A stretch of 64,000 nucleotides of DNA from Streptomyces sp. NBC_01803. GTDB lineage: Bacteria > Actinomycetota > Actinomycetes > Streptomycetales > Streptomycetaceae. The DNA lies in NCBI RefSeq assembly GCF_035917415.1, contig NZ_CP109073.1, positions 4,014,501-4,078,500 on the forward strand, in the 5' to 3' direction. The translations under genes and the position numbers were made by a program. Positions 57,310 through 64,000 of the stretch are shown piece by piece (position 1 is the stretch's first letter; every line of letters begins with the position of its first letter). The notes under the pieces were generated by a model, which worked only from the letters and a program-made list of their open reading frames with translations, was not told where the DNA came from and searched no databases.

Positions 57310-58947
57310 TCATGCGCAGACCCGGCCGTTCTCCGGGGTGTCGCCGGTCAGCAGGTGGGCGTCGACCGCCTCGGCGACGCACGGGTGGTCCGGGCTGTAC
57401 GCGCCGTGGCCGTCGCCGTCGTAGGTGAGCAGCGACGCGACATCCTCGCCGCCCATCGCCTCCTGCATGCTGGCGGCGCCCTCGTAAGGTGTGGCCGGGT
57501 CGCCCGTGGTGCCCACGAGCAGGATCGTGGCGGCGGGGTCCTCGACGCTCACGTCCAGCGCCCCGGTCGTGGCGCCGGTCACCGGCCAGCCCGCGCAGCC
57601 GGTGAGGCCCCAGACCATGGAGTCGCCGAAGACCGGGGAGGCGTCGAGGAAGTCGTCGCGGTACGGGTCCAGCTCGTCGATGTCCATGCCGTACGAGTAG
57701 TCGGCGCAGGTGATGGCGGTCTGCGCGTCGCTCTGGTTGCTGTACTCGCCTTGGCTGTCCCGGCCGTTGAGGAGGTCGGAGAAGCCCAGGAGCGCGTCGC
57801 CGGAGCCCGCCATGAGCTGCTCCAGCGCCATGGTCAGGTACTCCCAGCTCTCCTCGGAGTACAGCGTGGTGGCGATGCCGGTCAGCGCCCGGTCGGCGGT
57901 CAGCTCCCGCCCGTCGGGGTCGGCGGTGGGCATCGGGTGGTCCCCGAGGTGGTCGAGCACGCGGGTCAGCGTGTCGGTGGCCTCCCGCGGGGTGTCGCCG
58001 AGCGGGCAGTCGGACTGCCCGGTGCAGTCGGCGAGGTAGTGGTCGAGGGCGAGCTGGAAGCCCTCGGTCTGGTTGAGGCTGCTCTCGATCGGGTCGACGG
58101 CCGGGTTCACCACGGCGTCCAGGACGGTGCGGCCGAGGTGCCCGGGGAAGAGGTGGGCGTAGACGGCGCCCAGTTCGGTGCCGTAGGAGACGCCGAAGTA
58201 GTTGAGTCGTTCGTCGCCGAGGACGTGGCGCAGCAGGTCCATGTCGCGGGCGGTGTTGGCGGTGGTCACGTGGGGGAGCACGTCGCCGGAGTGCTCCTGG
58301 CAGGCCGCGATGTACTCGCCCTCCAGCTCCTCGTAGAGGCGCTCCTCGGCGGCCGTCTCGGGCGGGGCGGGCAGTCGTTCGGCGGCGGCGTCCCGTTCGT
58401 CGCCGCTCAGGCAGACGACGCCGTCGCTCTCGCCGACGCCGCGCGGGTCGAAGCTCACCAGGTCGAACCCGCCGTCGCGGAGCGTCTCGTAGTCCTCGGC
58501 CAGGCTCGGCAGGGTGGCGACGCCGGAGCCGCCGGGGCCGCCGAAGTTGTAGACGAGGGAGCCGATCCGCTCGTCCTCGGGGGCCGAGGTCACCGCCCGG
58601 ATCAGGGCGATCTCGATCGTCTCGCCCTCGGGGTCCTCGTAGTCGAGGGGAACGGTGAGGTCCGCGCACTGCCAGGGAGTGCCGTCGGGGAGCTGGTTGG
58701 GCCGGCCGCCGTCGGCGCCCTGGAGGGTGCTGGGGCCGGGACAGCGGTCCCAGCTCAGGCGCTGTCGGGCGAGCTCGTCGGGGAGGCCGGGGTAGGTGTC
58801 GGCCAGGGGTATGGACTCCTCGGCCGCGTCGTCCGGACGCGCGTCGTCGTCGCTCGAACCCTCCCCGGTGCACGCGGTGGCCAGCAGGGCGGCGGCCAGG
58901 GCGGTGGCGGTGGAGAGGATGAGGGGACGGCGCGGATATCTGATCAT
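57310..58947 (-). CDS. Tripeptidyl-aminopeptidase-like lipoprotein (copy 3 of 3)
   Basis: Predicted 545-residue secreted alpha/beta hydrolase of peptidase family S33 (Streptomyces tripeptidyl aminopeptidase type), membrane-tethered through the cysteine of LLATACTGE. It would cut tripeptides from the N-termini of extracellular peptides. Features: oxyanion YNFGGPGGSG, SFDPRGVGES, nucleophile YFGVSYGTELGAVYAHLFP-type elbow (Ser in GVSYG), acid VGTTGDPATPYEGA and base GDGHGAYS. The ATG at 58947 has GAGGA 4 bases upstream. It lies 21 bases after the stop of the paralogue at 58969, so both are in one transcription unit. Proteinase versus esterase specificity is inferred. Confidence 0.88.
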   Translation of the reverse strand: MIRYPRRPLILSTATALAAALLATACTGEGSSDDDARPDDAAEESIPLADTYPGLPDELARQRLSWDRCPGPSTLQGADGGRPNQLPDGTPWQCADLTVPLDYEDPEGETIEIALIRAVTSAPEDERIGSLVYNFGGPGGSGVATLPSLAEDYETLRDGGFDLVSFDPRGVGESDGVVCLSGDERDAAAERLPAPPETAAEERLYEELEGEYIAACQEHSGDVLPHVTTANTARDMDLLRHVLGDERLNYFGVSYGTELGAVYAHLFPGHLGRTVLDAVVNPAVDPIESSLNQTEGFQLALDHYLADCTGQSDCPLGDTPREATDTLTRVLDHLGDHPMPTADPDGRELTADRALTGIATTLYSEESWEYLTMALEQLMAGSGDALLGFSDLLNGRDSQGEYSNQSDAQTAITCADYSYGMDIDELDPYRDDFLDASPVFGDSMVWGLTGCAGWPVTGATTGALDVSVEDPAATILLVGTTGDPATPYEGAASMQEAMGGEDVASLLTYDGDGHGAYSPDHPCVAEAVDAHLLTGDTPENGRVCA

Positions 58948-58968
58948 GATTCCTCGGTGAGATGGGTG

Positions 58969-60585
58969 TCAGGTGCAGACAGTACCGTCGGCCGGGGTGG
59001 CTCCTGAGAGGAGATGGGCGTCCACGGCGGCGGTGACGCAGGCGTCGCCCGAGGAGTAGGCGCCGTGGCCCTCCCCCTCGTAGGTGAGCAGGGCCGCCGC
59101 CCCGGGGCCGCCCATCGCCTCGCGCATGCGCCCGGCGCCGGCGTACGGGGTGGCCGGGTCCCCCGTGGTGGCCAGCAGCAGGATCACGCGGGCGCCGTCC
59201 ACGGACACCTCGGGCCGGTCGCGCTCGCCGGTCACCGGCCAGGAGGCGCAGGAGAGCAGGGACCAGACCAGGTGCGGGCCGAAGACGGGCGAGGCGGCGG
59301 CGAACGCGGCCTCGTTGTCGTGGACGGTCTCCAGGGTGGGGCGGGAGGCGAAGTCGGCGCAGGTGACGGCGTTGTTGGCGGCCTGGAGATTCCGGTAACG
59401 GCCTTCGTCGTCCCGGCCGTTGTACTGCTCGGCGGCGGCCAGCAGCAGGTCGCCGCGGCCATCGTCCAGGGCCTGGGTCAGGCCCTGGGTGAGGAAGGGC
59501 CAGGAGTCCTCGGAGTAGAGCAGGGCGAGCAGGGCGGTGACCGCGAGGCCCTGGGTGAGGTCGCGGCCGGTCGCGGTGGGCAGGGGCCGCTCGCGCAGGT
59601 CGTCCAGCAGGGCGGTCAGGGCGGCGTGGGCCGGGTCGCCGGTGGCCGGGCCGGTGGGGCAGTCGGCCTCCGTCACGCAGTCCGCGAGGTAGCCGTCCAG
59701 GGCGAGCTGGAAGCCCTCGGTCTGGAGCAGCGCGCGCTGGACCAGGTCGCGGGTGGGGTCGACCACGGCGTCGAGGACGGTGCGGCCGACGTGCTGGGGG
59801 AAGTGGTGGGCGTAGACGGCGCCGAGCTTGGTGCCGTAGGAGACGCCGAAGTAGTGGAGCTGGTCGTCGCCGAGCCCGGCGCGCAGCAGGTCGAGGTCGC
59901 GGGCGGTGTTCTCGGTGGTGAGGTGGGGGAGCAGCCGGCCGGCGCGTTCCTCGCAGTCCTCGGCGTACGCGCGGCTGTCGGCCAGGAGTTCGCGCTCCTC
60001 GGCCGGGCCGGCCGGCGGGCCGTCGTCCTCCTGGGCGGCGGCGTCGAGCTCGGGCCCGGTCCGGCAGACGACGCCCTCGCTCTCGCCGACGCCGCGCGGG
60101 TCGAAGCTGACCAGGTCGAAGCCGTCCCGCAGCCGGGTGTAACGGTCGGCGACGCGGGGGAGCGTGGCGACGCCGGAGCCGCCGGGGCCGCCGAAGTTGA
60201 ACACGAGGGAGCCGACGCGGTTCGTCCGCGGGGCGGACCGGGTCCGGATGAGAGCGATGCCGATCGTCTCGCCGTCGTCGGGGTGGGCGTAGTCGAGCGG
60301 AACGGTCAGGGTGGCGCACTCCCAGTCGGGACCGGGGGCCGGGCCGGTGCCCTGCACCGGGGTGGGCGCGGCGCACGTTTCCCACGCCGGCCGCTGATCG
60401 GTGAACTCGGCGGGCAGCTCGGGTGGTCCGGTACGGGCGTCGGCCCCGCCGATGTCCCCGGTCCGCCCGGGTGTCGGGCTCCGGCCGGGCCCGTCGTCCG
60501 ACGGGCCGCCGCCACTGCACGCGCCCGCCGCCAGCGCGAGCGCCGCCGCGAGCGCCGCGGCGCGCGTCCGGCCGCCCGTGTTCAT
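58969..60585 (-). CDS. Tripeptidyl-aminopeptidase-like lipoprotein (copy 2 of 3)
   Basis: Predicted 538-residue paralogue of its neighbours with the same S33 layout. Lipobox region ALAAGACSGG, oxyanion FNFGGPGGSG, elbow YFGVSYGTKLGAVYAHHF, acid ATTGDPATPYAGA and base EGHGAYS are intact. The ATG at 60585 (MNTGGRTRAAA) gives a standard signal length; GTG 60597 is an alternative. One block differs (LLLATTGDP in place of LLVGTTGDP). It is 49 bases downstream of the first copy and 21 bases upstream of the third, a tandem triplication in one operon. Confidence 0.88.
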   Translation of the reverse strand: MNTGGRTRAAALAAALALAAGACSGGGPSDDGPGRSPTPGRTGDIGGADARTGPPELPAEFTDQRPAWETCAAPTPVQGTGPAPGPDWECATLTVPLDYAHPDDGETIGIALIRTRSAPRTNRVGSLVFNFGGPGGSGVATLPRVADRYTRLRDGFDLVSFDPRGVGESEGVVCRTGPELDAAAQEDDGPPAGPAEERELLADSRAYAEDCEERAGRLLPHLTTENTARDLDLLRAGLGDDQLHYFGVSYGTKLGAVYAHHFPQHVGRTVLDAVVDPTRDLVQRALLQTEGFQLALDGYLADCVTEADCPTGPATGDPAHAALTALLDDLRERPLPTATGRDLTQGLAVTALLALLYSEDSWPFLTQGLTQALDDGRGDLLLAAAEQYNGRDDEGRYRNLQAANNAVTCADFASRPTLETVHDNEAAFAAASPVFGPHLVWSLLSCASWPVTGERDRPEVSVDGARVILLLATTGDPATPYAGAGRMREAMGGPGAAALLTYEGEGHGAYSSGDACVTAAVDAHLLSGATPADGTVCT

Positions 60586-60634
60586 CCCCACCCCCACTGT
60601 CGTTACCGGAGAGTACCCCGGCGGCCGTGGGGGG

Positions 60635-62254
60635 TTACGAGTCGCAGGTCCTGCCGTCCTCGGGGACGTCGCCCTCCAGGAGATAGGCGTCGACGGTCGA
60701 ACGGACGCACTCGTTGCCGCCGTTGTACGCGCCGTGCCCCTCGCCCTCGTACGTCAGCTCCACGCCGACGTCGTCGCCCAGGGCCTCCTTCATGTGCCGG
60801 GTGCCCTCGTACGGCGTGGCCGGGTCGCCTGTCGTGCCGACCAGGAGGATCGGCGCGGCGCCCGCCGCGCCGACGTCGGGGTGGTCGCGCCGGCCGTCGA
60901 CCGGCCAGTAGGTGCAGCTCAGCAGCGACCAGGCCATCGGCGGGCCGAAGACCGGGGAGGCGTCCTCGAAATCGTCGAAGGCGTCGCGCACGTCGTCCAC
61001 CGTGTACCGCCGCTTGGAGTCGGCGCAGTTGATCGCGGTGAGCGAGGACTGGAGCGTGCTGTACGTGCCGTCCGGGTTGCGGCCGTTCATCGCGTCGCCG
61101 AGGGCGAGCAGGACGGTGCCGTCGGGGTCGTCCCCGGCCAGGGCGTCGTCCAGGCCCTGGGTGAGATAGGGCCAGAACTCCTCGGAGTACAGCGCCTGCG
61201 CCACGCCGTTCCAGGCCAGGGCCTGGGTCAGCTTCCGGCCGTCGGGGTCCTGGGTGGGCAGCGGGTCGTCGGCCAGCTTGTCGAGGAAGCGGGCGAGCCG
61301 GTCCTCGCCCTCCTCGGGGTCGCCGCCGAGGGGGCAGTCGTCGTTCTCGGCGCAGCGGTCCAGATAGCTGCCCAGGGCGAGCTGGAAGCCGGCCGCCTGG
61401 CCGAGTGAGCCCTCCTCGCTGTCGCCGGTGGGGTCCACCACGGCGTCGAAGACGGCCCGGCCGACGCGCTCGGGGAAGAGGTGGGCGTAGACCCCGCCCA
61501 GCTCGGTGCCGTAGGAGATGCCGAAGTAGTGGAGCTTGTCGTCGCCGAGCACTTCGCGCATCAGGTCCATGTCGCGGGCCGTGGCGGTGGTGGTGAGGTG
61601 GGGCAGCAGATCGCCGGCCGACTCCTCGCAGCCGTCCGCGAACTCCTTCAGCCGGTCCTTCAGGGCGCGCCGCTGCCGGGCGTTGTCCGGAACCGGGTCG
61701 GCGGCGAAGAACTCGTCGAGGCGGGCGTCGCTCAGGCACCGGACGCCCTCGCTGTCGCCGACGCCGCGCGGGTCGAAGCTGACCAGGTCGTACCGCTTGT
61801 GCAGGGTCGCGTAGTCCTGGCCGAAGGCGGGCAGCGTGACGACGCCGGAGCCGCCGGGGCCGCCGAAGTTGAACAGCAGGGAGCCCACGCGCTTGTCACC
61901 GCGCGCGGCGGACCGGGCGCGGATCATGGCTATGTCGATGGTCTCGCCCTCGGGATCCGCGTAGTCCAGCGGCGCGGTCATCGTCGCGCACTCCCACTCG
62001 GCGCCGTCCGGCAGCGCGCCGGGGGACATCTGGGCGTCGCCCTGCGCCGGATCGGGTGGCTCGCAGGCCGACCAGTCGAGATCCTGCCCGGTGAGGGAGC
62101 CGGGGAGGTCGGAGGTGTCGGTCGGGCCCGATCCGGCGGCGGCCGGTGCCGATCCGACCGGGTCCGACGGGGAGCAGGAGACCGCCGTCAGCAGGGCCGC
62201 GGCGGCGAGGAGGCACGGCGCGAGCACGGGCCTGGGCGGTCGGACTCGGGTCAT
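60635..62254 (-). CDS. Tripeptidyl-aminopeptidase-like lipoprotein (copy 1 of 3)
   Basis: Predicted 539-residue S33 hydrolase, first in the transcription order. The signal peptide (MTRVRPPRPVLAPCLLAAAA) ends at the lipobox TAVSC. Elbow YFGISYGTELGGVYAHLFP (Ser in GISYG), acid VGTTGDPATPYEGT and base EGHGAYN are intact. The cap between them differs most from the other copies (for example FFAADPVPDNARQRRAL), which may alter specificity. GGGAG lies 8 bases before ATG 62254; ATG 62269 is a possible alternative. Downstream are the two paralogues; upstream lies modB, in the same direction. Confidence 0.87.
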   Translation of the reverse strand: MTRVRPPRPVLAPCLLAAAALLTAVSCSPSDPVGSAPAAAGSGPTDTSDLPGSLTGQDLDWSACEPPDPAQGDAQMSPGALPDGAEWECATMTAPLDYADPEGETIDIAMIRARSAARGDKRVGSLLFNFGGPGGSGVVTLPAFGQDYATLHKRYDLVSFDPRGVGDSEGVRCLSDARLDEFFAADPVPDNARQRRALKDRLKEFADGCEESAGDLLPHLTTTATARDMDLMREVLGDDKLHYFGISYGTELGGVYAHLFPERVGRAVFDAVVDPTGDSEEGSLGQAAGFQLALGSYLDRCAENDDCPLGGDPEEGEDRLARFLDKLADDPLPTQDPDGRKLTQALAWNGVAQALYSEEFWPYLTQGLDDALAGDDPDGTVLLALGDAMNGRNPDGTYSTLQSSLTAINCADSKRRYTVDDVRDAFDDFEDASPVFGPPMAWSLLSCTYWPVDGRRDHPDVGAAGAAPILLVGTTGDPATPYEGTRHMKEALGDDVGVELTYEGEGHGAYNGGNECVRSTVDAYLLEGDVPEDGRTCDS

Positions 62255-62329
62255 GGCGAGGGCTCCCATCGTTCGCTCCGACAGGCTCATCGTCGGCCGA
62301 CCGGGTGCCCCGCCGCACCCGGGGCCCGG

Positions 62330-63124
62330 TCAGTCGGGTGATGAGCGCGGCGGCCCCAGCCAGCGCCCGCGCAGCGCGAACAGCACGGCGGCGGCGATCA
62401 TCAGCAGCAGCAGCGAGACGGCGGTGGCGCCCGCCGGGTCGTCCTGGAGGAGCAGATAGACCTTCAGCGGCAGGGTCTGCGTGGTGCCCGGCAGGTTCCC
62501 CGCGAAGGTGATCGTCGCGCCGAACTCGCCCAGCGCCCGCGCCCAGCACAGCGCCGCGCCCGCCGCCAGGGCCGGGCCCGTCATGGGCAGCGTCACCAGG
62601 CGCAGGGTGCGCAGCGGGCCCGCGCCCATGGTGGCGGCGGCCTCTTCGAAGTGCGGGTCGAGGCCGGTCAGCGCGCCTTCGAGGCTGACCACCAGGAACG
62701 GCATGGAGACGAAGACGGCGGCGACGACCGCGCCCGCCGTGGAGAAGGGCAGCGTGATGCCCAGCGCTTCGAGCGGACCGCCGAGCAGGCCGCGCCGCCC
62801 CAGGCCCTGGAGCAGCGCGACGCCCGCGACCGTGGGCGGCAGCACCATGGGCAGGATCACCAGGCAGCGCACGAGGGTGCGCCCGGGGAAGTCGGCGCGG
62901 GCCAGCAGCCAGGCCAGCGGCACGCCGAGCGCCAGCGAGATCAGCAACGCCCAGCCGGACACCAGCAGCGACAGGCCGAGCGCCTCGGTGACGGCGGGCG
63001 CGGTCAGCCGGTCCGCCAGGTCCGACCAGGGCGCGTCGGCCGCGATGCCGAGCAGCGGGACGAGGAGGAAGGCGACGGCGAGCAGGGCGGGGAGCGCCAG
63101 GAGCAGGGGCGGGCGGCGGTTCAC
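62330..63124 (-). CDS. modB: Molybdate ABC transporter permease ModB
   Basis: Predicted 264-residue permease of the ModB/CysT type with about six membrane helices. Typical blocks are LARADFPGRTLVRCLVILPM, VLPPTVAGVALL and the coupling loop LDPHFEEAAATMGAGPLRTL followed by RLVTLP. GEFGATITFAGNLPGTTQTL is characteristic of ModB. The GTG at 63124 lies 13 bases after the modA stop, so the pair is one operon. No ModC ATPase gene lies between modB and the peptidase genes, so the ATPase must be encoded elsewhere or shared. Confidence 0.9.
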   Translation of the reverse strand: MNRRPPLLLALPALLAVAFLLVPLLGIAADAPWSDLADRLTAPAVTEALGLSLLVSGWALLISLALGVPLAWLLARADFPGRTLVRCLVILPMVLPPTVAGVALLQGLGRRGLLGGPLEALGITLPFSTAGAVVAAVFVSMPFLVVSLEGALTGLDPHFEEAAATMGAGPLRTLRLVTLPMTGPALAAGAALCWARALGEFGATITFAGNLPGTTQTLPLKVYLLLQDDPAGATAVSLLLLMIAAAVLFALRGRWLGPPRSSPD

Positions 63125-63137
63125 GGTCGTCGGCCGC

Positions 63138-63923
63138 CTATGGGGCGCGGAAGCCCGCGTCGGTGAGCAGGGCCTCCGCCTCGGGGGTGGTGAGCCAGTC
63201 GACGAACTCCTGGGCCTGGTCGGCGTGGTCGGAGCCGTTCAGGGCGGCGGCCGGGTACTCGGCGGTGACGTTCTGCCCGGCCGGGATGGGGACGGCCCGC
63301 ACGGCGTCGCCCGCGGCGGTGGCGTCGGTGACGTAGACCAGGCCGGCGTCCGCCTCGCCCAGCTGCACCTTGCCGAGGACGGCGCGGACGTTCGGCTCCT
63401 GGGAGTCGGGGGTGACGTCGAGGCCCTGGGCGTCGAGGATCTGCTGCCCGTAGCGGCCGGCGGGAACCTCGGGCGCGGCGAGCACCAGGCGGAGCGCGGG
63501 GTCGGCGAGGTCGGCGAGGTCGGCGACGTCCGCCGGGTTGTCCGGCGGGGTGACGATGACCAGCTCGTTGCGGGCGATGACCGCCGGCTCGCCGGTCTCG
63601 CCCGCGACGTCCGCCATGGTCCGGGCGTCGGCGGTGACCAGGACATCGGCGGGGGCGCCCTGGGTGACCTGGGCGGCCAGCTCCTGGGAGCCGGCGAAGG
63701 AGAACCGGACGGTGACGCCGGGGTGGGCGTCCTCGTAGACCTCGCCCGCCCGGGTGAAGACGTCGGTGAGGGAGGTGGCGGCCAGCACGGTGAGCGTGGC
63801 GCTGTCACCGCCGTCACCGTCGCCCGAGCCGCCCGTGTCGCCCGAGCCGCCGCAGGCGACCGCCAGCGGGAGCAGCAGCGCGGCGACCAGGAATCGGGGC
63901 GCGGTGGAAGGGGCCGGGCTCAT
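63138..63923 (-). CDS. modA: Molybdate-binding lipoprotein ModA
   Basis: Predicted 261-residue periplasmic-type binding protein anchored at the cysteine of LAVACGGSG. ModA blocks are LTVLAATSLTDVFTRAGEVY, FSFAGSQELAAQVTQGAPAD (oxyanion-binding Ser residues), DVLVTADARTM and ADAGLVYVTDA. It binds molybdate or tungstate and passes it to ModB. The ATG at 63923 follows the upstream TOBE-domain stop by 3 bases, so this gene is coupled to that one. Confidence 0.93.
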   Translation of the reverse strand: MSPAPSTAPRFLVAALLLPLAVACGGSGDTGGSGDGDGGDSATLTVLAATSLTDVFTRAGEVYEDAHPGVTVRFSFAGSQELAAQVTQGAPADVLVTADARTMADVAGETGEPAVIARNELVIVTPPDNPADVADLADLADPALRLVLAAPEVPAGRYGQQILDAQGLDVTPDSQEPNVRAVLGKVQLGEADAGLVYVTDATAAGDAVRAVPIPAGQNVTAEYPAAALNGSDHADQAQEFVDWLTTPEAEALLTDAGFRAP

Positions 63924-63926
63924 GTC

Positions 63927-64000
63927 TCACGTCCTGTCGATGTGCACACTGGTGGCCTTCACCCGGGCCACGGCCTCCACGCCGACCGCCAGACCGAGCT
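63927..64000 (-). CDS. TOBE/Mop-domain molybdate-binding protein, C-terminal end (cut by right edge)
   Basis: The minus frame ending at 63927-63929 reads LGLAVGVEAVARVKATSVHI then DRT and stop. The pattern ..VGVEAVARVKATSVHI is the end of a molybdenum-binding TOBE (Mop) domain. It lies 3 bases upstream of modA, so it probably starts the molybdate operon. Actinomycetes often carry here a helix-turn-helix plus TOBE regulator or a small molbindin; the rest is outside the window. Confidence 0.75.
   Translation of the reverse strand, partial: LGLAVGVEAVARVKATSVHIDRT

Noticed and set aside
57299..60520. A 1073-codon open frame on the minus strand
   Set aside because: It overlaps two lipoprotein peptidase genes in another frame and is extremely rich in Arg, Pro and His, as expected of a shadow frame in GC-rich DNA.

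Overview
The window is high-GC DNA (GC-rich third codon positions, many GTG starts, TTA codons almost absent) with the gene content and order of a Streptomyces or close actinomycete chromosome core. Supporting genes are bldK, mshB, dapC/dapE, the sigma/anti-sigma/htrA/tatB block, mrp, a MiaE-like and DEAD-box pair, DUF3107, DUF3152 and moeZ. No rRNA, tRNA, insertion sequence, prophage or CRISPR array was seen.

Layout. 1-1192: 3' part of typA/bipA. 1526-12975: two complete five-gene oligopeptide/dipeptide ABC importer operons in tandem (binding lipoprotein, two permeases, two ATPases), clearly duplicates of each other. 13318-19419: a third, more divergent importer with the gene order permease-lipoprotein-permease-ATPase-ATPase, matching bldKABCDE, the importer needed for aerial development in Streptomyces coelicolor. 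19602-24561: a tiny membrane protein, mshB (mycothiol synthesis), a small membrane protein, a large proline-rich cell-wall-binding protein, a small secreted SH3-like protein that looks frameshifted at its start, and an acetyltransferase. 24655-32441: ferredoxin fdxA, the lysine/diaminopimelate genes dapC and dapE, a LOG-family protein, a FolP2-like pteroate synthase, a DivIVA-like protein, an enoyl-CoA hydratase and a DUF3117 protein. This block is arranged much like dapE-folP2-Rv1209-Rv1211 of mycobacteria.

32568-39149: O-methyltransferase, ECF sigma factor, zinc anti-sigma factor, HtrA protease, TatB and Mrp. This is the mycobacterial sigE-rseA-htrA-tatB-mrp order, and here the anti-sigma gene carries an in-frame TTA codon. 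39266-45191: a lipoprotein, a hypothetical gene, a leftover helicase nuclease domain, a MiaE-like diiron protein, a DEAD-box RNA helicase behind a long structured leader, a leftover 5'-nucleotidase domain and a hydrolase. The two remnants show that genes were lost here. After a repeat-bearing spacer (45192-45753) come a PHP phosphoesterase, DUF6758-like, Sufu-domain, EamA transporter, DUF3107, TetR, a small acidic protein, a hydrolase and a DUF3152 protease-like protein (45754-52493).

52642-57238: a putative envelope-glycan set (DUF3492/PelF-type glycosyltransferase, membrane protein, a 17-codon leader ORF, sugar epimerase) and moeZ. 57310-62254: three consecutive lipoprotein tripeptidyl-aminopeptidase paralogues. 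62330-64000: molybdate importer modB and modA and the end of a TOBE-domain protein, which fits with moeZ as molybdenum-cofactor support.

How the genes may work together. Extracellular lipoprotein peptidases and three oligopeptide importers make this a peptide-processing and peptide-uptake region, and bldK ties it to development. Eleven genes have a TAnnnT -10 box 6-8 bases before the start codon with no ribosome binding site, so leaderless transcription is probably common here. Stem-loops separate binding-protein genes from permease genes in two of the three importers, probably to set stoichiometry.
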